30,009 nt of DNA from a virus. Location of the stretch: the IMG/VR virus record IMGVR_UViG_3300029309_000152, positions 4,022-34,030 of that record. One strand, given 5' to 3'. Made by a program: the position numbers and the translations under genes. The notes under the pieces are model-generated. The model searched no databases, was not told the DNA's origin, and worked only from the letters and a program-made list of their open reading frames with translations. Shown here in pieces: positions 8,681-16,107 of the stretch (the stretch's first letter is position 1; each line of letters begins with the position of its first letter).

Positions 8681-9100
8681 TTAGTTTTTCTGTGTATCAT
8701 TTTTCTTTGAGCTACCGCCGAAAAAGAAGTCAACAATTGTGTTAACTTTTGCACTCATGGCCCCAAAGATAGTAGAAATAAAACTAATTTCAAACTCTCC
8801 TAAATTTATATCTCCTAGAACAAAGTGATTAAACATCACAAAACTAATACCAAAGTACGCAACTGTGAACAAAGTTGCTAACACTTTTTGTATGATAGCA
8901 TCGTCTTTATACATGTCACGTGCAGACTTTCTATCTTCTACTTCTTTAGCAAAAGCTTCACGCTCTGCTTCAAGCATTATCTTTTGTAATTCTATCTTAG
9001 CCTGATCTCTTTCTTTATCAGTTGTAATTACTTTGTCTAATATTCCTTCGGCGTTGTCTAGAACCTTGCCAAACAGTCCGCCCATTACTTTTTGTATCAT
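8681..9100 (-). CDS. Holin, three-TM phage/GTA holin family type
   Basis: The product has 139 residues. It matches the 3TM holin pattern: an amphipathic start (MIQKVMGGLFGKVLDNAEGI), a charged helix 27-68 with the typical K-E-R-D-Q-A-K and EREAFAKEVEDRKSARDMY, two hydrophobic segments (about 70-94 and 102-118), and a last helix with the hallmark NTIVDFFFGGSSKKND near the C-terminus. Holins of this group make the inner-membrane lesions that release or activate the lysin. The stop of the preceding gene directly abuts its ATG. It lies about 1.4 kb downstream of the DUF5675 lysin candidate in the same operon, giving a plausible lysis module. Confidence 0.85.
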   Translation of the reverse strand: MIQKVMGGLFGKVLDNAEGILDKVITTDKERDQAKIELQKIMLEAEREAFAKEVEDRKSARDMYKDDAIIQKVLATLFTVAYFGISFVMFNHFVLGDINLGEFEISFISTIFGAMSAKVNTIVDFFFGGSSKKNDTQKN

Positions 9101-9436
9101 TTAATTCTCTGTTTCTATTAATAGATCTACCTCTCCAGTATGTGCAGTAGCAAATAATCTTACTGATAGTGGCACTGGATTTGGTATATCAGCTCCTGTA
9201 TATGCTGGCCCCTGTTTATAGCCATCCAGTTCTATTGTTACACCTACAGGTATATTTACTTGTGATAAAATCTTAACATCTACTAGTCCTGAACCAATAC
9301 CAGTTTGCATTAACTGTAAAGTAAATATAGCATTATCACCTACTATGGTACTTGGGTTAGTTATATACATTTTATTAAATGAGGTTATACCTAAGTTATT
9401 AGCATTATTTGTATTTATTGTTCTAAGTATTAACAT
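9101..9436 (-). CDS. Small beta-rich virion or fibre-associated protein
   Basis: The product has 111 residues, with no signal peptide and no recognised family. It is made of short strands rich in Ile, Val, Thr and Asn (MLILRTINTNNANNLGITSF at the start; P-V-P-L-S-V-R-L-F-A-T-A-H near residue 88), with no Cys or Trp. It follows a tail fibre gene by one base and directly abuts the holin gene. Size, composition and place suggest a small capping, trimerisation or decoration domain associated with the fibre. That is inference only. Confidence 0.5.
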   Translation of the reverse strand: MLILRTINTNNANNLGITSFNKMYITNPSTIVGDNAIFTLQLMQTGIGSGLVDVKILSQVNIPVGVTIELDGYKQGPAYTGADIPNPVPLSVRLFATAHTGEVDLLIETEN

Positions 9437-9437
9437 A

Positions 9438-10481
9438 CTATATAGTAAATATTGGTGTTCCTATTATTATATTAAAGTTTCCTTGCATAGATACAGTTGA
9501 ACTACCTGTACTATTACACACTGCTGGCATAATAAGATCTCCTGCAGATAAACTAAAAGGAGTTCCAAGTACAGTATTAACTTTATATATCTTGCTATTA
9601 GAAGTACCTCCATCATCATCACCAGCTGCAAAAAGTCTTTGAGTGTATGTTGAAGGATTACTTGTTCCTATATCAGGAGTACCTACAAATATGGCCACAT
9701 CTCTAGGATTAACCTCGTTACCGTTATTTCTAAACGATCCACTAACAGCAACTAGCTTACAGGCATGTGGCACAAACCAACCTTGTTGTTGCAAATTGCT
9801 AGCTAGTGACATAGTAACAGTACCATCAATAGCCGTGTCTCTAGCTACTCCACTATTTATAGTAAAGCTATCAGAACCAAAACCTCCATTAGCTGCAGGT
9901 AACTCATAGTTCGTACTAGTAAAACTATTAGTGTTAACTTCCCAGTTCAAGTATTGATAAGCATATAAATCACTTGTAGGTATATTTGCTGCTACAATCT
10001 CACCTCTTATAGTTGCTGATGATTTGTTTTCAACATTACCTAATGCCAAGGATGTTCTAGCTCCAGCAGCGTTAACTGCCCCAGTTCCACCATTTGCAAT
10101 AGGTAAAAATCCACTAACATCTGCAGCTAAGTCAATAGCATTCCTAGTTATCTCTTGCCCTGACAATGTTATATAATCAAGACTACCTGCTAATGTTACG
10201 TTAGTAGAGTTATCAGTTCCTGCTGCATCCACACCTAGTGCAGTTCTAGCATTTGCTGCTGAGTTTGAGTTTGTACCTCCATTAGCTATAGGTAACACGC
10301 CTGTTACATCACTAGTTAAATCTGTTGTACCACCACTTACAGTGTTCTTTACTATCTTGTTGTTTGAGTCTAGGCCTAAGTTAGCACCACTAGCAATAGT
10401 ACCCGTGCTTATATCTTCTAAATAAACATCGTTTCTAAATCTAGCAATTAAATCTTGTATGTACTGACCTATAAACTTCAT
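9438..10481 (-). CDS. Tail fibre / receptor-binding protein
   Basis: The product has 347 residues. The N-terminus MKFIGQYIQDLIARFRNDVY followed by L-E-D-I-S-T-G-T-I-A-S-G-A-N-L-G-L-D is a conserved virion-attachment start in fibre proteins of marine Bacteroidota phages. Two copies of a fibre repeat follow, at residues 57-85 and 118-148; each has a V-T/S-G-x-LPIANGGT core and then A-A-x-A-R-T-x-L. Repeats with this PIANGGTG core form the triple-stranded shaft in many tail fibres. Residues 175-347 have no repeats and are likely the receptor-binding head. The start overlaps the stop of the DUF5675 gene by one base (TAATG). The core repeat is shared with the fibre at 16952-18418, so the virion may carry two fibre types. 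Confidence 0.75.
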   Translation of the reverse strand: MKFIGQYIQDLIARFRNDVYLEDISTGTIASGANLGLDSNNKIVKNTVSGGTTDLTSDVTGVLPIANGGTNSNSAANARTALGVDAAGTDNSTNVTLAGSLDYITLSGQEITRNAIDLAADVSGFLPIANGGTGAVNAAGARTSLALGNVENKSSATIRGEIVAANIPTSDLYAYQYLNWEVNTNSFTSTNYELPAANGGFGSDSFTINSGVARDTAIDGTVTMSLASNLQQQGWFVPHACKLVAVSGSFRNNGNEVNPRDVAIFVGTPDIGTSNPSTYTQRLFAAGDDDGGTSNSKIYKVNTVLGTPFSLSAGDLIMPAVCNSTGSSTVSMQGNFNIIIGTPIFTI

Positions 10482-10948
10482 TAAGCAAAATCAATGTATT
10501 CTATTGTTACTTCTTCTCCTTGTTCTATAGCCTTCGCAATAGATGGATAAATCCTTTTATACGCATTAACGCTTTTACCAACGAACCCATCACGGAGAAT
10601 AAGATTGTTTTCTTGACTGTCTCCAACGATAAGACAGCCAGCAGTATGCTCGTCAGTATTTCCAGTATGAATAAGAATATATTCAAACCCAGGTACATCA
10701 GTGACATGCAACATACCACGGTGTATACCAGGATATTTTTTATCATATCTAGCATGAAAGCCTCCTTCTTTTCTTAGTTCTATTTTATATGTTCCTGCAG
10801 GTATTCTTGTTTCACCTTTTACTTTTAAGACTCTATGCTCATCCTCTAAGGTATAACATAAGAAATGTTTTTTTACATCACTCACCTCAAATAATGCACC
10901 ATGCGTACAGTCTGACTGTGAACTAAATCTTAATACTTCTAATTTCAT
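10481..10948 (-). CDS. DUF5675-type protein, probable peptidoglycan-acting lysin
   Basis: The product has 155 residues. It matches the DUF5675 family: R-I-P-A-G-T-Y-K-I near 48-56, YPGIHRGMLHVTDVPGFEYI at 72-91, I-H-T-G-N at 93-97, and H-T-A-G-C-L-I-V-G at 101-109. The conserved His (81 and 94) and Cys105 in a G-C context recall L,D-transpeptidase/carboxypeptidase-like sites, so a peptidoglycan-cleaving role is plausible but unproved for the family. There is no signal peptide, so release would need the holin, whose gene is downstream. Its ATG overlaps the stop of the T9SS-protein gene (ATGA). In phages of this type no other endolysin is visible in the window, which favours this gene as the lysin. 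Confidence 0.7.
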   Translation of the reverse strand: MKLEVLRFSSQSDCTHGALFEVSDVKKHFLCYTLEDEHRVLKVKGETRIPAGTYKIELRKEGGFHARYDKKYPGIHRGMLHVTDVPGFEYILIHTGNTDEHTAGCLIVGDSQENNLILRDGFVGKSVNAYKRIYPSIAKAIEQGEEVTIEYIDFA

Positions 10949-12768
10949 TCTATAATTAGTTTTGTTGTTATAGTTAAGTTTTCCTTAGAAATCTTAATTA
11001 GATATATACCTTTGTTAAGTTTTATTCTGTTTGTTTTATCTTCTAATATTAACTTACCAATAATATTGTATACCTGTAAATCTACCTTAGATACAAAGTT
11101 TACTACACCTGTTGATGGGTTTGGATATGGAAGTACACCTAATCTTTCAAACATAGTAACATCTGTAGGACCACTCCAACCTTCTTCGCAATAGTTATAT
11201 AACTCATAACAAGTATTGTCCCATGTATTATCACAGCAATATTGGTCAACCTGTATCACCCACTCAAAACATGAGTTAGGTATATAGTACGGCACACTTG
11301 CAGCACATCCTGATTCATAGTAACAACTACTATCAGGTATGTTTGCATCTACATTATAATTAACAGCAGTTATATCAGTACAACCAGCTAATGGTAATAT
11401 ACAAGAACCATTATCTACATTTGCTAAAGGATCATAGTTAAGTGCTAAACTATCCATACAGCCATTTACAACATCTATACAGCTACCATTATCTGTGTTG
11501 CATGTATCACAATAATTAAATGCTGTAGGATCTATACATCCAAAGATAAGTGGTATACAGCTACCATCATCTACATTGGCATTAGGATTATAGTTAAATG
11601 CACCGTCATCCATACATCCTTCTACAACTTCAATACAAGATCCTTCAAGCTCTACATTTGCCTCAGGATTATAATTCAAGGCCGTAGAATCCATACAACC
11701 AAGAACGATTGGTGTTAAACACGAGCCGTCGTCAAAATCTGCTTCTTCATTATACTCGATGTAGCTTGGATTCATGCATCCAGCAATATAGTAACAGCTT
11801 CCGTCGTCTGTGTTTACACTATCATTATAATTAAGTGCTGTACTATCTATACAGCCATATGTTCTATCTATACAATTATTACCACAGTTAGGCTCACCAA
11901 ATATGTAAACAAAAGGTGGTATAGGATTTACAAATCCTCCTTCAATATCTATAGCTACATACTCTTCAGAATATATACTATATCCACATTGAACTGCAGT
12001 AAAATCTGATTGTTGAGTTATATTAAACTGTACTCTTACAGGTTCTGATATACTTAGCTCAAATGTAAATGTAGTATCAAACCCTTCTTCTAGAGTAAAT
12101 TGACCTATAAAATTGTCACCTTGATAAACGTTTAAATATGATCCAGCCCAACCATTACCTGCTAAATCTGTTAACTCTAATGTGTGCATGCAGCTGTCTA
12201 TAGACTCATCTATGTTTGCCATAGAGTCATAGTTAAATGCTAGCGAATCAGTGCAACCAAATAGTTTTGGAGTAAAACACATACCTGTATCTACTGTTGC
12301 TTCTGGTAAAAACTCTAAAAAGCTATCATTCATACAGCCATATACGGGCGGTGGTGGTGCACAGTCTTCTAATGTAAATCCATGAAAAGCAGCATAACCA
12401 AAGTCTGCAGAGTCTGGACTTACTAAAGTATCACCACAATGAACTATATAGTATGATCCATCTTGACCTCCCCATATACTACCAGCCATACCGTCACCAT
12501 ATTGATCAGCTATATTAAATAAGTAATCACCATTAGGTATGCATATTTGTACTACTTGAGGCTGATAATCTACTATATCAACATACGGTCCACCAGTAGC
12601 AATAGTGTCTTCTAAAGGCGTAATAATAGCCCAAGAAGTTTCTTCTGGATATTGGTCAGGATTAATAATTATATTTACATACGTTCCGTTAGGACATTGT
12701 GCATTTGCAACACATGATACTATCATTGCAAAAAATAAAACTATATATATGTATGCTATTTTTTTCAT
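10945..12768 (-). CDS. Secreted repeat protein with T9SS C-terminal sorting domain
   Basis: The product has 607 residues from the ATG at 12768, one base after the previous stop. An upstream in-frame ATG at 12798 would bury the signal peptide, so it is rejected. Residues 1-23 (MKKIAYIYIVLFFAMIVSCV, then ANA|Q) are a Sec signal peptide. Residues 24-135 hold a domain with N-P-D-Q-Y-P-E-E-T-S-W and DQYGDGMAG, found in exported Bacteroidota proteins. Nine Cys-bounded repeats of form G-C-[TMI]-D-x3-[AF]-x-N-Y-[ND] ... D-G-S-C lie between 144 and 482. A YCCDNTWDNTC segment lies at about 510-520. Residues about 543-607 are a type-A T9SS sorting domain: LGVLPYPNPSTG, then L-Q-V-Y-N-I-I-G-K, then K-G-I-Y-L-I-K-I, ending T-K-L-I-I-E. 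PorU-type processing and cell-surface anchoring or release are expected. A host-type surface protein inside a phage late operon is very unusual. Confidence 0.88.
   Translation of the reverse strand: MKKIAYIYIVLFFAMIVSCVANAQCPNGTYVNIIINPDQYPEETSWAIITPLEDTIATGGPYVDIVDYQPQVVQICIPNGDYLFNIADQYGDGMAGSIWGGQDGSYYIVHCGDTLVSPDSADFGYAAFHGFTLEDCAPPPPVYGCMNDSFLEFLPEATVDTGMCFTPKLFGCTDSLAFNYDSMANIDESIDSCMHTLELTDLAGNGWAGSYLNVYQGDNFIGQFTLEEGFDTTFTFELSISEPVRVQFNITQQSDFTAVQCGYSIYSEEYVAIDIEGGFVNPIPPFVYIFGEPNCGNNCIDRTYGCIDSTALNYNDSVNTDDGSCYYIAGCMNPSYIEYNEEADFDDGSCLTPIVLGCMDSTALNYNPEANVELEGSCIEVVEGCMDDGAFNYNPNANVDDGSCIPLIFGCIDPTAFNYCDTCNTDNGSCIDVVNGCMDSLALNYDPLANVDNGSCILPLAGCTDITAVNYNVDANIPDSSCYYESGCAASVPYYIPNSCFEWVIQVDQYCCDNTWDNTCYELYNYCEEGWSGPTDVTMFERLGVLPYPNPSTGVVNFVSKVDLQVYNIIGKLILEDKTNRIKLNKGIYLIKISKENLTITTKLIIE
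11323..12339 (-). repeat. Nine GC(T/M)D...GSC cysteine-bounded repeats
   Basis: Within the T9SS protein, units of about 21 residues begin with G-C and end with S-C, each containing a N-Y-[ND] core and an Asp/Asn-rich end. Two are separated from the rest by a beta domain; seven run almost in tandem (for example GCMDDGAFNYNPNANVDDGS with a closing Cys). The two Cys likely pair, and the D-x-D-D-G end resembles a calcium-binding loop. The unit is common in surface proteins of marine Flavobacteriia. Confidence 0.85.
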
Positions 12769-12769
12769 A

Positions 12770-13333
12770 TTATTGTATTGTAAGTTGAATACTACCAAAG
12801 ACTCTACTGCCGTCTGTACTATTACATTTTATATTTATTACCTGACCGCTTGATTTAGGCAGTGATTGAACTCTATTAATGCTACCTGTTGTACTTTGCA
12901 ACCTTGCATGAATTGAGTCAATACTCCAATGAAATTTTGTTTTTTCTGTAGCGTCACTTGGTCGTACAACCGCCTCAACATCTATAGTGCCACCATTATC
13001 TACAAGCACTGCACCTTTTGGTATTCTTAAATCTAAGCGAGTAAGTCTTTTAAAAGGTATTTCACTATGGCTTTCTATAAATGCTAATTTTTTTGCTGTT
13101 TCTTTGTCTTCGTTTTCAAAACCTCTTGTAGTAGTTACTTTTGTTTTTTCACTTGTGCTTAAAGCATTTTTCTGCGTGCCTGTAAATATAACAACTTCAT
13201 ATACATCAGCGCTTGCATCTATAGCATACGGCGTATCTATGCTTGTACCACTAGGATAACCTAACGCGGCGTTAGCTTTTGCTATAATTGTATTGCACTC
13301 TGCTTGTGTTCCTGTAAAAATTTCTCTAGCCAT
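12770..13333 (-). CDS. Protein with C-terminal Ig-like (BIG2-type) domain
   Basis: The product has 187 residues and no signal peptide. Residues 1-100 begin MAREIFTGTQAECNTIIAKA and are of unknown type. Residues about 103-187 look like a bacterial Ig-like domain: L-D-L-R-I-P-K-G-A-V-L, then T-I-D-V-E-A-V-V-R-P-S-D-A, then F-H-W-S-I-D-S, ending G-S-I-Q-L-T-I-Q. Ig-like domains often decorate capsids, tails or fibres and bind cell-surface sugars weakly. Its start is coupled to the LamG gene by TAATG at 13333. CGC/GCG-containing codons are visibly more frequent here than in the flanking genes, suggesting recent acquisition together with the LamG gene. A virion decoration or fibre-tip role is likely. 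Confidence 0.6.
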   Translation of the reverse strand: MAREIFTGTQAECNTIIAKANAALGYPSGTSIDTPYAIDASADVYEVVIFTGTQKNALSTSEKTKVTTTRGFENEDKETAKKLAFIESHSEIPFKRLTRLDLRIPKGAVLVDNGGTIDVEAVVRPSDATEKTKFHWSIDSIHARLQSTTGSINRVQSLPKSSGQVINIKCNSTDGSRVFGSIQLTIQ

Positions 13334-14118
13334 TATGTCATACTATTACGTGCCTTTATATCTGCTCTAACTAGAGCACATTCATCGACTGTTAATTTTC
13401 TATTAAATATTGCTATCTCATCTATATATCCTTTTACATAAAAATTACTATGATCTACACTTACCGCGCCAAATTCCATGTTATGATTACCACTATTAGC
13501 TTTTGTTGCCGATACAACTTGAGTAAGACTACCACCATTTGGATCTGTACTTATAACCATACTTTTGTCTCCAGCGCCATCACCACCTCCGTAAACAAAT
13601 TGTATAATAGTTTTTTTATCGTTTTCTATAGCTCCGTTAGTAGTAGTAGAAAGAAGCGAATTATCTGCAACACCACTACCTTCTGTTATAACTTGCCAAA
13701 GCTGAGAGGTTGTTCCACGCATTTCACCCCACATTAAAGTATCAAGCGTACTATTAACATTAGTTGCGTTTAAAAGCGCGTTAAAATTATTATCAGATAT
13801 TAAACTAAACTCTACTACTAAAAAAACTGAATACGCGACAGAATTAGGCACAGCGCCATTAGTTATATTCATATAACTCTGTCCAACATCGCCAAAGTTA
13901 ACACGCCCACTTTCATAAGTTGGGCGTTTATTAGTTGCAGTAGTATTAGTTAGTGTATGATTATTACCACTAGCATCTGCCCACGATTCTAAAGCGTCAC
14001 CATCTACAACTTGTCCTGTATTAAAAGGATACCAAGCAACTAGACCTGATAAGCCATCTATTGTAAACCCTCCAGTATAAGAAGGCCTATGTACTCCTAA
14101 TCCTAAACCTAATCCCAT
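13333..14118 (-). CDS. LamG / concanavalin-A-like lectin-fold protein
   Basis: The product has 261 residues. It starts with an odd Gly-Leu run (MGLGLGLGVHRPSY), then a LamG-like jelly roll from about residue 22: L-S-G-L-V-A-W-Y-P-F-N, D-A-L-E-S-W-A-D-A-S-G-N-N-H, Y-S-V-F-L-V-V-E-F, and a closing G-Y-I-D-E-I-A-I-F-N-R-K-L-T at about 232-245. That last motif is the hallmark of LamG/laminin-G-like glycan-binding domains. No export signal is present, so it is more likely a virion adhesin than a secreted protein. Its codon use, richer in GCG and CGC than the neighbours, matches the downstream Ig-like gene, so the two may have arrived together. Glycan specificity cannot be told from sequence. Confidence 0.8.
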   Translation of the reverse strand: MGLGLGLGVHRPSYTGGFTIDGLSGLVAWYPFNTGQVVDGDALESWADASGNNHTLTNTTATNKRPTYESGRVNFGDVGQSYMNITNGAVPNSVAYSVFLVVEFSLISDNNFNALLNATNVNSTLDTLMWGEMRGTTSQLWQVITEGSGVADNSLLSTTTNGAIENDKKTIIQFVYGGGDGAGDKSMVISTDPNGGSLTQVVSATKANSGNHNMEFGAVSVDHSNFYVKGYIDEIAIFNRKLTVDECALVRADIKARNSMT

Positions 14119-14119
14119 A

Positions 14120-14458
14120 TTAAAATTTACTCATTATTAATTCGTCAATATAATTCTGTATCTCTTTTCTTGTAGCTACCATTTCAAAACTAAGATCTGC
14201 TTGAAATCTTTTAACTTCTTCTCCTTCATCAAACACTATAATAGTAGGCACAATAGCAATAGCATATTCTTTTTGTATATCCGTATCATCTATACTTAAA
14301 CTTTTTTTACCAGCATCTGATAGTTTATCAAACCACTCAACATCATTAGCTTCATTCCAGCCTGCATTAAAATGAATCACTGTGATCTGCGAAAAAGCAG
14401 TATACGAGGCCGTACAAAAAAATACCAATAATAAATGCTTGTATATAACTTTCCACAT
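14120..14458 (-). CDS. Exported thioredoxin-fold protein without CXXC
   Basis: The product has 112 residues. Residues 1-23 (MWKVIYKHLLLVFFCTASYT, then AFS|Q) form a signal peptide. The rest has a thioredoxin-like order: strand ITVIHFNAGWNEAND (25-39), helix, D-T-D-I-Q-K-E-Y-A-I, the cis-Pro loop I-V-P-T-I-I-V-F (69-76) and strand G-E-E-V-K-R-F-Q-A-D, then a C-terminal helix. The active-site position, normally W-C-x-x-C, reads W-N-E-A-N, so redox activity is not expected. It may act as a periplasmic binding or folding partner. Its ATG overlaps the stop of the membrane-protein gene by one base (TAATG at 14458). Similar exported proteins occur in marine phages, but a function is not known to me. 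Confidence 0.7.
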   Translation of the reverse strand: MWKVIYKHLLLVFFCTASYTAFSQITVIHFNAGWNEANDVEWFDKLSDAGKKSLSIDDTDIQKEYAIAIVPTIIVFDEGEEVKRFQADLSFEMVATRKEIQNYIDELIMSKF

Positions 14459-14736
14459 TATTTATAAAGTTTATCTTCTATTTTTTCTAATGTAGCTTTT
14501 ATTTCAGTTACATCTTCTTGTGTATTCATAATAGTATTACGAATCATTTGATCCTTCATATCAAACTCCATTCGTGTTACTTCTGGGTCTGGGGCTACTG
14601 GCAATTCTTTTGCCTCAGCTATTTCGCCTTTCAGTGTAAACCACATGCCTGTCATAGTTACTAATACAAAACCTAATGATATAATTGTTTCTAAGCTTAA
14701 TTTAATTTTAGTGTCTTTTCCTATTTCAGTTGCCAT
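14458..14736 (-). CDS. Single-pass membrane protein with coiled coil
   Basis: The product has 92 residues. One transmembrane segment lies at about 15-36 (LETIISLGFVLVTMTGMWFT). It is followed by a proline-rich spacer (L-P-V-A-P-D-P-E-V) and a charged coiled coil over about 55-90. The topology and size resemble small lysis-associated membrane proteins such as an i-spanin, or a second holin, but no spanin partner is obvious. It is coupled by TAATG to the exported thioredoxin-fold gene and follows the outer-membrane barrel gene by two bases, so the three could act together across the envelope. The membrane call is firm; the role is inferred. Confidence 0.6.
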   Translation of the reverse strand: MATEIGKDTKIKLSLETIISLGFVLVTMTGMWFTLKGEIAEAKELPVAPDPEVTRMEFDMKDQMIRNTIMNTQEDVTEIKATLEKIEDKLYK

Positions 14737-14738
14737 TT

Positions 14739-15770
14739 TTAAAATATAACGTAGTTAATTCCTAATTTAAAGTCGTACCATTCTTTGTTCCAATACTTAT
14801 TGTATTTACCTTCAATGAAACAACCTAGGTGCTTAGTCGCTTTTAGTCCAAATATCAGTCCTCCTGAGTAATCATACCATTGTTCTCCGTCATTAAAGTT
14901 ATGGAATGAATACTGCCCACCATCATCATAATGGTAAGGCATTAGGTTACCCCAGGAATGTAACCAAAAGTTTTTCTTATAGTGATAGAAATCAAAACCT
15001 ATAACTAATGAGTGTTGCCACTGATTAGCTAGTTCATTTCTTTTCTTCTCTACATAGTTTTCTAGAACCTGTGGTATAATTACTTGATTCCATACCTCAG
15101 CGCTAGTAGCTACAATAGCACCATCTGGTGCTCTGTATTCTGATTCATATACATCTATACTATAACCTTCTTCAATAGCTAGTTGTGTATAGTGTATATC
15201 ACCAGTAGTCATTGTCCACTCTTCTAGTGGATCATAACCGTATGGTTCTGCTAGTCTTTGTACGGCACCTATATTGAATGATAGCTTTTTACTACCATTC
15301 AATCTTAGTCTATGTGTTCCTTCAAAATACTCTATGTCTGCAAAACCATCTTTAATATATTCTGCTTTTGTAAACCACTTAGATCTAGCATATCTTATAA
15401 AGTGGTGCTGATCAAGATACTCTACACCTTCCTGTCTTCTATATTCTATCTCAAATAGATACTCAAAAGGGTTTCTTCCTATACTGGCAGCGTCACTAAA
15501 TGAAGACTCTGTACCATCTTTAAATGGTGATGAGCCTTCATACTGAAACCTTTGTATCTTACGAATACCCATAGATAATGAGTAGTCATAAGGAGTAATG
15601 ATAGTATCATATAGCAAGGTACTGCCATCTACAGAGTATATCTCCTGATCAGATAGTGATGTACCACCATTAGCAGCCACATAGAATGTAGAAAACTTTA
15701 TAGCCTTCTTAAACTGTGCAGAACTAACTAGTGAACACAGTAAAAATAATATTAAAAATTTTATTCTCAT
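14739..15770 (-). CDS. Exported outer-membrane beta-barrel-like protein
   Basis: The product has 343 residues. A signal peptide ends near residue 18 (MRIKFLILFLLCSLVSSA|Q). The mature part is rich in aromatic, alternating strands (Y-L-F-E-I-E-Y-R-R, H-S-L-V-I-G-F-D-F-Y-H-Y, L-G-C-F-I-E-G-K-Y-N-K-Y-W) and ends with D-F-K-L-G-I-N-Y-V-I-F. The closing aromatic residue suits recognition by the BAM outer-membrane assembly machinery. I recall similar proteins in uncultured marine phages. A phage-made outer-membrane protein could alter receptor display, block superinfection, or disturb the outer membrane at lysis. Its start is TAATG-coupled to the small protein upstream. It is well supported as an exported barrel; its role is unknown. 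Confidence 0.7.
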   Translation of the reverse strand: MRIKFLILFLLCSLVSSAQFKKAIKFSTFYVAANGGTSLSDQEIYSVDGSTLLYDTIITPYDYSLSMGIRKIQRFQYEGSSPFKDGTESSFSDAASIGRNPFEYLFEIEYRRQEGVEYLDQHHFIRYARSKWFTKAEYIKDGFADIEYFEGTHRLRLNGSKKLSFNIGAVQRLAEPYGYDPLEEWTMTTGDIHYTQLAIEEGYSIDVYESEYRAPDGAIVATSAEVWNQVIIPQVLENYVEKKRNELANQWQHSLVIGFDFYHYKKNFWLHSWGNLMPYHYDDGGQYSFHNFNDGEQWYDYSGGLIFGLKATKHLGCFIEGKYNKYWNKEWYDFKLGINYVIF

Positions 15771-16090
15771 TATGAAGCAGCTACAGTTACATCTCCGTCA
15801 GCATATGCTAAAACAGATCCACTATCTAATTCAATACTTGTAAAGTTTCCATAGATAGTAGCCCCTTTTGGAATAGTAAAATTTGTAGCAATAGATTGTA
15901 AAACTCCATTACCAGTATTATTTTCTAATATATTTGTACTACACTCAGATACATCTACCACAGCATCTTCTAATGCTGTTACAGCATAGAAAGGTCCTGT
16001 ATGTGCTACAGCGTCATCTATATGTACAACTCTGTTAGGTCTACTATTTATAGCCTTTAATAATTTTTCTTGATTGTTACGAATATCCAT
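15770..16090 (-). CDS. Small beta-rich structural protein
   Basis: The product has 106 residues with no export signal. A short basic N-terminus (RNNQEKLLKAINSRPNRVV) is followed by strands: G-P-F-Y-A-V-T-A-L-E-D-A-V-V-D-V-S, T-I-P-K-G-A-T-I-Y-G-N-F-T, then S-I-E-L-D-S-G-S-V-L-A-Y. The I-P-K-G-x-x-I-Y-G pattern is typical of small trimeric decoration or fibre-cap domains in marine phages. It lies between another small beta protein and the outer-membrane barrel gene, at the boundary of the fibre block and the exported-protein block. Likely a virion protein. Confidence 0.55.
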   Translation of the reverse strand: MDIRNNQEKLLKAINSRPNRVVHIDDAVAHTGPFYAVTALEDAVVDVSECSTNILENNTGNGVLQSIATNFTIPKGATIYGNFTSIELDSGSVLAYADGDVTVAAS

Positions 16091-16107
16091 ATTATTAATT
16101 TTTAATA

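Noticed and set aside
11323-12339. Regular repeats that could be taken for a CRISPR-like or DNA satellite array
   Set aside because: The spacing follows the protein repeat; the DNA copies differ at many positions and keep codon phase, so selection acts on protein.
12769-12798. Upstream in-frame ATG giving a 617-residue T9SS protein
   Set aside because: It would start inside the previous gene and put ten residues ahead of a clean signal peptide; the ATG at 12768, one base after the previous stop, fits far better.
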